A stretch of DNA of 64,000 bases from Lathyrus oleraceus. Its lineage: Eukaryota; Streptophyta; Magnoliopsida; Fabales; Fabaceae. The notes below the pieces were generated by a model. That model had not been told where the DNA came from and did not search any database. It worked only from the letters and a program-made list of their open reading frames with translations. The stretch covers positions 227,680,539 through 227,744,538 of the forward strand of contig NC_066581.1 in the NCBI RefSeq assembly GCF_024323335.1. The letters run 5' to 3'. The position numbers were made by a program, and so were the translations under genes. The number at the start of each line of letters is the position of its first letter. Position 1 is the stretch's first letter. Shown piece after piece: positions 1-11,355 of the stretch.

Positions 1-2187
1 AATAATATGAAATAAATGTTGAAAAATGGAAAGAAATGGAAAAGGTGAGGTTAATTTGAAAAATGCTGTCAGCTGGAATCGAAGTGAGGATAGGCGCTTC
101 CCAAAACGACGCCGTTTTAGGCCAAGGCTGAAAAAATCAAAAAAACATTTCCAATGTTGCGCCTGGGAATCGAAGCAGGTTGGGGCGCTGGGCAAAACGG
201 CGCCGTTTTGGTGCTCAAACCCTAAGTTTCCACAGGCGGCGGCGCTATAGTTCCTGGCGGTGGTTTCCACCGTCTTCTTCATGAAGACGGTGGTGCAACA
301 GCATGCTCAACATTTTTTTTGCAGAATTTTATAAAGTTTATATCATTGGAAAGGTCTCGTCCTGTAGATCTCAGATATGCTAATGGTTTGGCCTAATTCT
401 CTCTAGATTTTCTGGATCGAAGCAAATAACAAACCTAGATCTAAACTTTAATTCAACATAACTTCTTCATTTTTCATCCAAATTTCATGAAATTTATATC
501 AGAATAACCAGCATGCAAAGATCTACCATAACATGTCCATAAAATTAAGAATTAAGAGCTTCGAATTTTCACCAACCTGGAATGGCAGTGATGAAAACAG
601 CGTGTTCAAAGCCTCAAAAGTGTGTAGATCTTCTCCTTTGCTCTTGTTATGAAGCTTGATGTAGAAATGGATGCTTGCCACAACCTAGATCTTGCTTAAT
701 TTGGAATTTCCATCTTCATGTTCTTGAGCTTGATGCATATGAATCTTCACCAATTTCTTCAAACCAAAGACCAAATCCTACTCAATGATGCATGCTGAAC
801 CAGAATATGCAGAGAAATTCATGCCTTGTGTGAAGAAATTTTGAATTTCAATGAGAGAGAATTTTGGAGGGAAGAGAAAATTCTAGATCTAGAAAATGTG
901 TAAACTGAAAATTCTGTTATGATTTACTATTTATATGCCATGCTAATTACCATGCTAATCCTAATTTGTGATGGTTAATGAAAATTAGCAATAATTGGAA
1001 TGGAATGCAAAAAATGGAAAATGATGTATCATGGCCATGCACCACGTGAATAGTAGCATGCAAATGCTCACATTCACTTAAAATCAGCCAAAAAACACAA
1101 GGCAAGTGGTATTTTACTCATGTGATGCACCAAATTTGAATTTGGCATTTTCCCTCCAAAATGTTCATGAATGAGCAAATGGTCATGTGATGAAATTTCA
1201 TGCAATTCCATGATGGATTTGGAAATTATAGGTCAAGACAAGAAATTTGCAAAAAGAGGGACTCATTTTGGAGCTTTGGTTCAAAAGTTATGGCATTTGG
1301 AAGTTCCATGCACACTTGATGATCATTTGAGCATAACTCCTCAACCATTCATCATAAATTCATGATCTTTGACTTTTTGGAAATGGGAGAGAAAGATCTT
1401 CAACTTTCATGTTGGACAAAATTTCATTTGAAGCTTCCTTGATGTGGGAAAGTCAAGTTGAAGATGGTCCAAAAACTTGCTATTTTTGGAAACTTTCAAT
1501 TACAGGTCACTTTCCATTTTGGGAAACTTTTGATCTGAATTCAAATTCTTCAAGGTATGTGTTTGACATGATGAATGAACCTCTTTGGGACATGAATGAA
1601 GTGTCTCAACTCATTTCTCCCCCTCCTAGCCCTCAGTTGACTTTCAGTTGACTTTTATGGGGCCCATATGACTTGAAAATGCACTGTGGACCTTGAGCCT
1701 CTACCACCTGAGGAAATGGCTCAGAAATGAACCCCTAGCTCCAATAAGCTCTCCACATAACCATGTGATCTCCATCTCAATAGAATACTTCACCTCCTTG
1801 AAAATCCCTGGCTGGAATGGAAGTCTTTGATTAGGGTTGACCAGAGGTCAAAACCCTAATCCAAAGGAACTTGGGCAAGCACAATGAAACCTTGGATGAT
1901 GATAGAACCATGATGATGGTGACATACCCTTACAACCAATATAATGCTCAACCTTTGAAGGATCAAGAATCCCTGATGAGATGCAAAACCCTCAGATGAT
2001 TGATCATCAATTCATTAAGACCCTCAGGCTTGAACCATGTCACTTCTCCATCTTTGAAAAGACTTTGGAGGATGAGTTCATTATTTCCACATGATATGCA
2101 ATATGAAAATGCCTAATGTCCTAAAACATGAAATGCAATATGCTAAACTAGTCCCAAGAAGAGGAGGGAAAATTTTGAGGTGTTACA
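1..2187 (-). repeat. 3' LTR of the Ogre element (partial; rest lies left of the window)
   Basis: On the minus strand the LTR begins TGTAACACCTC at 2187 and runs leftward out of the window. Position 1 aligns to 15529 in the right LTR, so about 3.1 kb of this LTR should lie outside. Short open frames on the plus strand at 1171-1651 recur at 16703-17183 only because the two LTRs are copies; they are not evidence of genes. Confidence 0.92.
928..935 (-). promoter_or_regulatory. TATA box of the Ogre 3' LTR
   Basis: TATAAATA on the minus strand, about 1.25 kb inside the LTR. The same motif sits at 16460-16467 in the other LTR, the copy that would drive transcription of the element. Confidence 0.6.
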
Positions 2188-2205
2188 GCTGCCCCTATTC
2201 AATCC
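2188..2205 (-). other. Polypurine tract of the Ogre element
   Basis: On the minus strand GAATAGGGGCAGC immediately precedes the 3' LTR start TGTAACACC. A purine-rich stretch directly upstream of the 3' LTR is where plus-strand DNA synthesis is primed in LTR retrotransposons. Its position fixes the element's orientation as minus. Confidence 0.75.
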
Positions 2206-2439
2206 ACTGTGAACCTGTCGATATGAACAACCCCGACTTTCAGATGATCAGGGTGAAGAGTGATTGAATACCAAGAACAGACGAACAATTTGCGCTCCGC
2301 TGGGGATTATTATTATATTATTATTTTTTTTGCTTTTCTTGAACCCCAAAACTTCTTGATTGATTTTTTTTCTCTTTTTTTTAACTTTTTTTTTCTTTTC
2401 TTGAACCCCGGAACATCTTTGATTATCATTTCCATCTCC

Positions 2440-3955
2440 GCCCGACAGAAATTCCCTCCAGTATCACACTATTGGGGAATATCGTTGACCCAACGTCACG
2501 ATGCTAAACTCCTCAGAGTAACATCTTCCAACTTCCATCTCGCACGATAGAAATCTCCTCCAGTATTGCACTACTGGGAATACCGTTGACCCAACGTCAC
2601 GATGCTAAACTCCTCAGAGTAACACCTTCCAACTTCCATCTCGCACAACAGAAATCTCCTCCAGTATCGCACTACTGGGGAATACCGTTGACCCAACGTC
2701 ACGATGCTAAACTCCTCAGAGTAACACCTTCCAACTTCCATCTCGCACGACAGAAGTCTCCTCCAGTATCGCACTACTGGGGAATACCGTTGACCCAACG
2801 TCACGATGCTAAACTCCTTAGAGTAACATCTTCCAACTTCCATCTCGCATGACAGAAATCTCCTCCAGTATCGCACTACTGGGGAATACCGTTGACCCAA
2901 CGTCACGATGTTAAACTCCTCAGAGTAACACCTTCCAACTTCCATCTCGCATGACAGAAATCTCTTCCAGTATCGCACTACTGGGGAATACCATTGACCC
3001 AACGTCACGATGCTAAACTCCTCAGAGTAACACCTTCTAACTTCCATCTCGCGCGACAGAAATCTCCTCCAGTATCGCACTACTGGGGAATACCGTTGAC
3101 CCAACGTCACGATGCTAAACTCCTCAGAGTAACACCTTCCAACTTCCATCTCGCACGACAGAAGTCTCCTCCAGTATCGCACTACTGGGGAATACCGTTG
3201 ACCCAACGTCACGATGCTAAACTCCTCAGAGTAACATCTTCCAACTTCCATCTCGCACGACAGAAATCTCCTCCAGTATCGCACTACTGGGGAATACCAT
3301 TGACCCAACGTCACGATGCTAAACTCCTCAGAGTAACACCTTCCAACTTCCATCTCGCACGACAGAAATCTCCTCCAATATCGCACTACTGGGGAATACC
3401 GTTGACCCAACGTCACGATGCTAAACTCCTCAGAGTAACACCTTCCAACTTCCATCTCGCACGACAGAAATCTCCTCCAGTATCACACTATTTGGGAATA
3501 CCGTTGACCCAACGTCACGATGCTAAACTCCTCAGAGTAACACCTTCCAACTTCCATCTCGCACAACAGAAGTCTCCTCTAGTATCACACTACTGGGGAA
3601 TACCGTTGACCCAACGTCACGATGCTAAACTCCTCAGAGTAACATCTTCCGACTTCCATCTCGCACGACAGAAATCTCCTCCAGTATCGCACTACTGGGG
3701 AATACCGTTGACCCAACGTCACGATGCTAAACTCCTCAGAGTAACACCTTCCAACTTCCATCTCGCACGACATAAATCTCCTCCAGTATCGCACTACTGG
3801 GGAATACCGTTGACCCAACGTCACGATGCTAAACTCCTCAGAGTAACATCTTCCAACTTCCATCTCGCACGACAGAAATCTCCTTCAGTATCGCACTACT
3901 GGGGAATACCATTGACCCAACGTCACGATGCTAAACTCCTCAAAGTAACATCTTC
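2440..3955. repeat. 102-bp tandem repeat array (about 15 copies) in the Ogre 3' UTR
   Basis: The core GTTGACCCAACGTCACGATG recurs at 2484, 2585, 2687, 2789, 2891, 2993, 3095, 3197, 3299, 3401, 3503, 3605, 3707, 3809 and 3911. The spacing is 102 bp throughout, except one step of 101. Units differ by a few substitutions. Because 102 is divisible by three, frames stay open for long distances on both strands, which creates false ORFs up to 334 codons. Tandem repeats in the 3' UTR of Ogre/Tat elements are known to seed satellite DNA families in Fabeae. Confidence 0.97.
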
Positions 3956-4185
3956 ACCATCCGGCGAAACCAAATCTCAAACGGTAACCACGGCTTGAGT
4001 AACATCTTCACCAACCGGCGAAACCAAATCTCAAACGGTAACCACGGCTTGAGTAACATCTTCACCAACCGGCGAAACCAAAACTCAAGCGGTAACCACG
4101 GCTCGAGTAACTAATGCTTGTAATGCTGACGCTGATCTTCCAACCAGCGAAACCACCTCTCAAACGGTAACCACGGCTTGAGACT
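3944..4185. repeat. 54-bp tandem repeat, about 4 degenerate copies
   Basis: The motif CCGGCGAAACCAAATCTCAA recurs at 3961, 4015 and 4069 (54-bp spacing), and a diverged, stretched copy is at about 4143. The array follows the 102-bp array directly and shares its GAGTAACATCTTC segment, so it may derive from part of the 102-bp unit joined to new sequence. Confidence 0.85.
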
Positions 4186-5720
4186 AGTTTATGCTTGCAA
4201 TGCTTATGCATGATGATTTTTTAGCGTAATGCTCCATAACCATGGAAATGCTACGCAATTTATTATGCAATATGCTATGATCTTCTAAATGATGAATGCA
4301 TAAAAAGTATCCCCTCAAGGGACTCTTCTGGGGAGCTCGAGGCACTCTGTTGAGGAACTTGCTAACACTCCAATCTCCTCCCTGTTAGGGAATAACACTG
4401 CTGCTGGGGAAAGGACCACCCTCACCAGGGACGACCGCCACTGAACCTGATCCGCTTGGGGACTTCGCTGGGGAAGAAACCACCAACGCATTATGCGGGG
4501 GAAAACAACAATCTTCGACTTGTTAGGGAAATAACAATCCCGACACTGCTAGGGGAAACTGCCACCTTCATTCCTGGCTGCCGTGGAAACATCGATCTTG
4601 AACCCGCTGGGGAGATAACAATCCCGACCCTGCTAGGGGAAATAAGGAAAATCTGGCACAGAACACCCGTCGACTCGTCGAACCCTGGTATTCACCATCT
4701 AACTCCAATGTCAGCTTTCCACCTTTGAGAGCTCCCAGACTCGTCTGGACTTTTCTGATTCATCACCTTGTATCCTCGACTTCCCCGTACTCTACGGAGA
4801 TCGAACTCCTTGGATTCGTACAAACTTTCTAGTCCTCAGACTTTGAAGAGTCTTCTTGATTAATCCTCTAGGATCGTTGCACGTCTCTTGCTGTCTTTTC
4901 ACCATTCTTCAATCCCTTGTCCCTGATTGGACTCCACGGGGATCCTTTGTCAAAAAGGCTTCACATCACAACCTGCAAGTGAGTGAAAATATCTAACAGC
5001 ACCTGCAAAAGAGATCGTTAGATAAAAACATGCCCCAGGCGTGCCAAAATTTCAACACTTGGGTCACTCTACCTTCCGAATAAGATTTCAAGTTTCCAAT
5101 CTTATAAACATGCATTGGAAGGGACCTGTATGTCTCAAAATGCAAATACTCTTTATCAAAAATAACTGAATGTTTTTGCAATCAAAGCGGTAATGAAAAC
5201 AAAAACAAAATTATTTGACTGAATATGCATTTTATTGATTGAAAAAAAAATGTGGCTCAAAACCGAGCAATACACAGGAAGCAATCCCTGAAAAGAGGTA
5301 ATTGTGCACAAAAGGAAAATCTATCCTAATGGCAATGTGAAACCGCGATCTCATCGAGTTCCAACTCGGTTACACCCCATATGTCCTCAAGACTCTCCGC
5401 GCTTTCTGCCTTCTGAACAAGACGCTTCCGACTGATCCCTGTCGGGGATTATCCATGTCATATCCAAAGTACAACGATCATGCTAGACGCAGTTGTTCGT
5501 TTCAATCCCTCTTTTGCCTGGACCGCCCTTTCGGGTTTTCAGTCCACCGGGATACCCTTTTTTGTCCAAGCCGCCCTTTCAGGTTTTCGACTTGCCGGGT
5601 GTACAATTTTTCTCTTCTTATCCCTAATTTTTGCCCGAACCTTTTTTTTTATTTTTTTCTGGTTCGCCGGGATGCCCATTTTTGCCTGGACTATTTTATT
5701 CTTTTCGTCCAGCGGGTCTC
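4186..5720 (-). other. Ogre 3' untranslated region, non-coding
   Basis: No gene seen. The stretch 4320-4640 is rich in short GCTGGGGA or GCTAGGGGA motifs, and 5450-5720 has CT/T-rich stretches with repeated CCGCCCTTTCGGGTTTTC-like segments. Both fit a fast-evolving retrotransposon 3' UTR made of short internal duplications. Confidence 0.6.
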
Positions 5721-6178
5721 TTATACGAAGTATTTTTTAACTGCGTCCGCATTAACAGGGGATGGAAAATCCTCGCCATCCATGGTCGTCAATAACAAGG
5801 CTCCGCCAGAGAAAACCTTCTTGACCACGAGTGGACCCTCATAATTGGGTGTCCACTTTCCCCTACGATCGTTCTGAGGAGGAAGGATCCTTTTCAACAC
5901 CATATCTCCCACATGATACACACGAGGTCGTACCTTTCGGTCAAAAGCACGCTTCATCCGCTGCTGGTACAACTGCCCATGACAAATGGCCGCCAACCTC
6001 TTTTCCTCAATCAGGCTCAACTCTTCATACCGAGTCCTTACACATTCGGCCTTTTACAATTTCACATCCATCAAGACTCTCAACGACGGCATCTGAACCT
6101 CGACTGGTAGCACGACTTCCATCCCATACACAAGCGAAAAAGGCGTTGCCCCAGTAGATGTACGCACCGAGGTTCGAT
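5721..6178 (-). pseudogene. Ogre pol remnant: integrase C-terminal region
   Basis: Reading leftward from about 6178 the frame gives [12 protein letters not shown], a hallmark near the end of Ty3/gypsy integrase. After one in-frame stop (near 6055) it continues with LIEEKR, then a GDMVLKR segment and a KWTPNYEGPLVVKKV segment typical of the integrase C-terminal domain, and stops at 5721. The catalytic D,D(35)E core is absent: sequence upstream of 6178 jumps straight into RNase H coding sequence in a different frame. In an intact element this protein inserts the cDNA copy into chromosomes in the nucleus. Here it cannot be functional. Confidence 0.85.
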
Positions 6179-7345
6179 ACCCAGGATACAAGCTTCGTAC
6201 TTAGCCACATTGTGGGTGCATTCAAACGTTAGCTGAGCAACACAAGGAATGTGGGATCCCTTCGGTATAACCAAAACAGCACCAATCTCCACTACCCTTC
6301 ACGTTAACGGCCCCATCACACATCAGAATACGTTCGGATTCAGGATCGGGCCCCTCCTCTGGGATTGGTTCCTCACAATCTTTCGATTTGAGAACCATGA
6401 TGTCCTCATCAGGGAACTCAAACTTCATCGGTTGATAATCCTCAATGGGTTGTTGGGCGAGGTAATCAGACAATACACTCCCCTTGATTGCTTTCTGAGA
6501 GGTATACTGGATATCATATTCAGTTAAAATCATCTTCCATCTCGCAACCCGTCCGGTCAATGCTGGCTTCTCAAATACATACTTGATCGGATCCATCTTG
6601 GAAATCCATAAAGTGGTATGAACCAGCATATACTGTCTTAGTCGGCGAGCAGCCTATGCCAAAGTACAGCAAGTTTTCTCGAGCAGTGAATATTTTGTTT
6701 CACAGTCGGTAAACTTTTTGCTAAGGTAAATTACATGCTCTTTTCGACTTGACTCGTCATGCTGGGCCAGTACATACCCCATAGACCCCCTCGAGGGCTG
6801 TCAAGTACAAAATTAACGGTCTTCCCTCCACGGGAGGTAATAGAACCGGAGGCTCCTGCAAATATTCTTTTATTTTTCAAATGCCCCTTGGAAATCATTT
6901 ATTCCACCTGACCGTTTGATCTTTTTTTTTTAACATGGGTTCACACGTGGCTGTTAGATGAGATATGAACCGTGAGATGCAGTTCAATCTACCTAAGAAA
7001 CCACGAACCTCTTTTTCCGTTCTCGGTTCAGGCATTTCTCGTATTACTCTTCTTTTTTTTTAGCAGGATCAACCTCGATTCCTCTTTTGCTTACAATAAG
7101 CCTCAGCAACTGACCGGACCGCACTCCGAAAGTGCGCTCACTCGGATTCAGCCTCAGTTTGAATTGTCTCAACTAGTCAAACAGCTTGGCCAAGTCTACC
7201 AGGTGCCTCTCTTCTGTTTGGGACTTTGCTATCATGTCATCAACATAACATTCGATTTCATGATGAATCATATCATGAAACAAAGTCAGCATGACTCTCT
7301 GACACGTGGCACCAGCGTTCTTGAGACTGAATGGCATCACCTCCA
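6170..7345 (-). pseudogene. Ogre pol remnant: C-terminal reverse transcriptase and RNase H
   Basis: Starting near 7345 and reading leftward: the RT palm segment with NAGATCQR and the catalytic box YVDDMIAKS (YVDD codons at 7247-7236), then RT connection sequence containing a FGVRSG motif and a RGFL motif near 6960-7100, then RNase H ending in [11 protein letters not shown] at about 6176. Several stops and frame changes are present, for example near 7170, 6890 and 6640. The N-terminal fingers/palm part of RT is missing: coding jumps from the pre-RT LEASVK motif to the VMPF motif at about 7345. The rest of RNase H is also lost at the junction near 6175. In an intact element this enzyme copies the RNA genome into DNA inside virus-like particles. 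This copy is dead. Confidence 0.88.
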
Positions 7346-7611
7346 CTCTTGACACTCGCCTCCAAGGCGGCCCCAACCTTTATTTCCTTTCAGACCTCCT
7401 CGGTGCCCTGATTAACAATTTCAACTCGCCACTCGTGCGGTTGAATCACCTTCTCCTCTGAATTCAACAACCTGGCTAATTCCTCCGGCAGTTCACAATC
7501 TTCTTCGCCTTCTTCTTCAGCATGATAAATCGGATGGTCGAAGTCATATGAAGGTGTAACAGAATTGTTATCAATGAGATCCGGAGAATACAACAGTGGG
7601 AACGAAGCCAA
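7346..7611 (-). pseudogene. Ogre pol remnant: region between intron and RT
   Basis: The open frame 7611-7390 has an acidic EEEGEEDCELPEELARLL stretch followed by a HEWRVEIVNQGTEEV segment. After one stop it continues KEIKVGAALEASVK, which in Ty3/gypsy Tat elements lies just before RT. The frame then runs into RT palm sequence at about 7345, so roughly the first third of RT is lost here. The only candidate initiator at the left is a TTG, consistent with entry by splicing and not with independent initiation. Confidence 0.7.
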
Positions 7612-7837
7612 TCAAAAGGAAGGAAAAATGAAAATAAACATTGCCATTTTTTTTTTGTTTTAAACTGCATAAATAAATGAAAAACAGGGAACACCGCTTT
7701 TAATGAAAAACATCCATTTATTAATTATGCAAAATGTTGCACAATGAAACACATGAGGTGGCCCTTACAATGGACCATTACGTTTCGGGCATAACATATG
7801 GCTTTCATGCAGACAAAATTGAAAAACAGAAATATTA
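7612..7837 (-). other. Putative Ogre intron between gag-pro and RT regions
   Basis: This stretch is AT-rich with stops in all minus frames and separates the gag-pro-side frame (ending near 7835) from the RT-side frame (starting near 7611). A GT donor is visible as AGA/GTAATATT at about 7836. AG acceptors are less clear; one candidate, TTTATTTATGCAG, is near 7664. Ogre elements are known to have a spliced intron at this position; the exact splice sites are my inference. Confidence 0.45.
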
Positions 7838-8300
7838 CTCTTCGTGCAGAGTGACAGTGATGATCTTTTCGGCTTTCCAGTTCTGGACTTCCATCCCTGG
7901 TACACACGGTTTTATCCAACCATCGAGCTCACAGTCACTGTCGACCTCTTCACCCACCATACAGATGCGATCTGGATCCAGCATTCCAGCACTGGTGAAC
8001 GTGAACGGTTGACGACGGCCTCTATTCTGCCCAGACGAGCCTCGGCCCGGCTGATAATCAACCCCAAACCTGTCTTCCTTGGCGGCGATGTCTATCATCT
8101 TTCCCCAACCTGGGGCTTCTCCTCTCTTCACCACCTCAGCAGCTTGCTTGTAAGAAGAAATGGACAGCTTCTTCTCTTCTTTTGCAAAAACAACATTCTC
8201 CACCTTGACGGTTTCGAATGCCTGACAAGGTGTTTCAAATATTTCACCGTCCATTTCAACATACTTGAACGATGACAGTTGGCTGACAAAGATCTCCTCC
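7835..8300 (-). pseudogene. Ogre pro-pol remnant: region downstream of protease
   Basis: The minus frame contains VSQLSSFKYVEMDGEIFETP at about 8283-8224, a basic/glycine segment YQPGRGSSGQNRGRRQ, and ends KIITVTLHEE before the putative intron. In intact Tat elements this follows the aspartic protease. Here the gag frame ending FEKVD is separated from this segment by only one stop and about 15 nt, at about 8295-8305. The protease with its D-S/T-G active site therefore appears to be deleted. No catalytic residues are visible. Confidence 0.7.
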
Positions 8301-9217
8301 TCCCCCTAATCAACTTTCTCAAATCGGAGACGTCCTTCATCCATCATTCTCTGAATCGCCTCCCTCGGCATTACGCACCCATTCGTAGTGACGGTGCAAG
8401 CAGCACAACGATTATCACAACTAGGGAAAACTCCACTCTTCATCAGATGCCTCTTGACCACAGACATTGGAGTCCTCAACTGATTCACATCCGTCACCTC
8501 CATTTTTCGCTTATCCTCTGACATCACATTCACCCCCATAGGACCATGCACCGGCATGGGGTTAGCATTAACATTCGGTGTTGGTGCAAAATTGATGGCT
8601 TTAGAATCCACCAAATATTGAACGACATGCTTAAAAGCTTTACAACCCTCAATGTTATGCCCGGGTGCACCAGAATGGAACTTGCACTTGATGTTCTCAT
8701 TGTAACCTGCAAGCTTTTGGTCTGGTCCTACCGGAGCCAACGTCCTCGGCTGAACCAACCCAAGATCCTTCAACCTCTTGAACAGAAAGGCACACGCCAC
8801 GGGTGGCTTATCGAACTGACGATCAGTCATCCTTCTTCTCACTTGGCACCCAGCTCTCTGTGTTCTCTATTGAGGTGACTGCTGTTGCTGTTGCGCAAAT
8901 CGATTACCAGTAGGAATCGTCACTGTAGCAACATACGGGTGGTAACGATCCCTACCGTGTCCCCTCTGGGTATACATATCACTCGATTCTCCCTCCTTCT
9001 TGCGCTGACTATCACCAAAGGGCTTCTTTACTCCAGACGGCGGAGCGTTTCCCTGTATTTCCCCCATTCTCAGCCAGCTTTCAATTCTCTCCACCTTCTC
9101 AGCGATAGCTTTCTGCCCCAAGGCGAACTCTTGCATAACACTGATCAGCTTACTCATCTTCTCTTTCAGCTCGAGAATGTCAGCGTTGGGTGGATTCATC
9201 ATTCCTGTATCAATCAA
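8300..9217 (-). pseudogene. Ogre gag remnant with zinc-knuckle-like motif, capsid core missing
   Basis: The frame starting at 9217 gives an N-terminal heptad-rich helix (residues about 10-50, LELKEKMSKLISVM), then SGVKKPFG and a basic linker ending in QQQQQ. After one stop near 8867 it continues at 8842 with a nucleocapsid-like region containing CKFHSGAPGHNIEGC (C-X2-H-X5-H-X4-C) and ends FEKVD at 8306. The Retrotrans_gag capsid domain that should lie between the helix and SGVKKPFG is absent. The repeat-like ERIES motif at the join suggests where it was lost, near 9060. Gag would package element RNA; this copy could not assemble normal particles. Confidence 0.78.
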
Positions 9218-9650
9218 ACTTGTTAGAAACTGACACCTGCAAAACAGAAGACAGGTTATTATGACTCACGCATGAATGCAATGTCTATCCATATGAGGAA
9301 CATTCTGTCTTTCGATCCTGGTTTCATCGAGATAGATAATAATCCGACAACACCATTCTAACATCAATCATCTGGTTTCACCATACAGATCGGAGAGTTG
9401 TGATTTAGCAAAGATATCGCCCAACCATGTGTGTGCTGTGTCAGTGAAGCGTGGCAACGCAAATAAAGCTCTGAAGATCAGTCGCTGAATAATAATAACC
9501 ACTGTATATCAAAAGTGCACTATACATGCAAGAGTCATACATCAAGTCTGATACAAATCAAATTACAATTCTCCAGCATCAGAAAGAAAATACAAGCAAG
9601 TGAATTCCGTCAACAGGCCTGACGGTAATCCAACACATGATAACAAAAGT

Positions 9651-11355
9651 CTACACTGAAGAAGGCCCCACAGAAGGCTCTGCATCGTCAACCATCTTGG
9701 TAAACTTCACAGCAAACCTGAGCTCAGTGTTCTCCTACCGCAGTCTTCCTATCTCCTTCTGGTGAATCTTCATCTGTCGGAAATAATGGTCCCTCTTAGC
9801 AAGATAGTGATCTCTCTCAGCAATAATCTTCACGTTCTCTTCTTCCTTAATCTTCAGCTTTGCTTCCCACTCGGCGATAAGGACTCTGACTCTGACTTCC
9901 CTCTGATTCTTCACAAGAATTTGTCTTCTCTTCTCATCTTCAATGACCTTCGAAGCTCTAGCCAGCTTCTCCTTGGTAATGTCATGCTCCCTCGTGGATG
10001 ACTCTAAAGCTTGGCTGACCTTGCCATAATAAGCGGTGTCTATCTCAAAACGCTTCACCACAAGAGCATGTCTCTTATCCTGGTCTTCTATTTTCCCTTT
10101 GATTTCCTGATTAGCCATCTGAATTCTAGCAACACTCATCTCCAACTCAGTCTTCTCTGCTTGCAGCTGATCTCTGGCTTTCTTCATCTCAAGGAATTCT
10201 TCCATGCTGACAGAAGAACATGGCCCCTCAATCAACGGACACCAAGGATCACCCCTAGGAAATGGTAGATGCGTGAGCTCAATCCTCTTTCTGAGTCAAT
10301 CATCAAACAGAGGAAAAGACCTATTATTAACCCTACCAAAAGGAACCTTGCCCTTTCTCTGAATGTTACGCCATGCCCCAGACACTTGCCTCAACTGTGT
10401 CAGATTACCCTCAGCCGGGAAACAGAAAGACTCCTGAATCTCACGCTCGAGAGGAGGAACCTCCACAGCAACCCCCATTTGCCTCCTAAGAAGTGTCGGG
10501 TTGTAGTTAATGCAACCTTGAACTCCTATAAGAGGCACATTGGGAAAGCTCCCAGAACTATAAATGAAGTCTCGTCCAGCCATACCATTATGAGTCCAAG
10601 CAATGTCCTTGGCTCGTAAACCCATCAGCTTGGTCGCCCAATTCACAGTATGGTCAAGAAGAACAAAAGCAAAGGCACCTCTGGAAGGCAAATACCCCAT
10701 GAACCACTTGTATAACAGTTAAGCACAACATCTGATCAAACCTCCACGCCGCTTCTCGTTCCGATTATGGACCGAGTAATAAACATCCCCAACCAGGGTA
10801 GGAATAGGGTTCCTCTGAGTAAACAACCGGATGGCATTAACATCCACAAAGTTCTTCTGATTAGGGAACAAGATGATTCCATAGATGCTCACAGCAAGCA
10901 GAGCACAAACAACCTTCCAATCACCCAAAATAGCATGCTCCTTGGCTTTAGCCTCCAAGAAACTCAAATGAAAACCGGGCAACTTTCCCTTCTCCTTCAA
11001 ACCCCCCTTAGTCACCTCTGGGCTCAAATAAAGAGCACGAGAAATCTCAGCAACACCGGGTTCATCCTTAGTGACATAGAATGGAATCTGGTCTCTGACC
11101 TGAATACCCAGGATACTGGCATAGTCCTCCATCAAAGGTCCCAACAAGTAATCCGGGAAGACGAAACATCTCAAACCAGGATGGCACTCCTATCTGTATC
11201 TGTGAGCCTGAAAACCACCTTAAGGATACCACCATAAGTCTCACGGAACATCCCCACACGGTCAGGCGTAATCAATGCTATCATATCTTTCAGCACACCA
11301 ATCTTTGGATCAAAGAAACTGTAGACAATGCCGTCTTTCAAACCGGCTCACATAT
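9651..11355 (-). pseudogene. Ogre ORF1 protein, nearly intact, interrupted by a few stops
   Basis: Reading leftward from about 11355, the product has a globular region with the motifs DGIVYSFFD, DRVGMFRETYGG, FVFPDYLLGPLMEDYA and LGDWKVVCALLA. A second segment (10700-10296) includes GMAGRDFIYSSGSFPNVP, and a long coiled coil follows at 10235-9735 (KKARDQLQAEKTELEMSVAR and more heptads). The frame ends at TAG 9651-9653. Breaks visible: a frame change near 11165-11175, a stop near 10720 and a stop near 10296. ORF1 of Ogre elements is an extra protein of unknown function before gag, related to plant retroelement globular domains. Here it is far better preserved than gag-pol, which has lost whole domains. 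Function is not known; the coiled coil suggests self-association (inference). Confidence 0.82.

Noticed and set aside
1171..1651. Open frames repeated at 16703-17183, seemingly conserved proteins
   Set aside because: They are conserved only because both lie in the two LTRs of one element; no recognisable domain.
2440..3955. Regular repeats at constant spacing that could look like a CRISPR array
   Set aside because: The whole 102-bp unit is repeated without unique spacers, and the context is a plant retrotransposon.
2571..3998. Long open frames (up to 334 codons) on both strands with a 34-residue repeat
   Set aside because: They follow from a 102-bp tandem repeat in the Ogre 3' UTR; both strands are open at once and no family motif is present.
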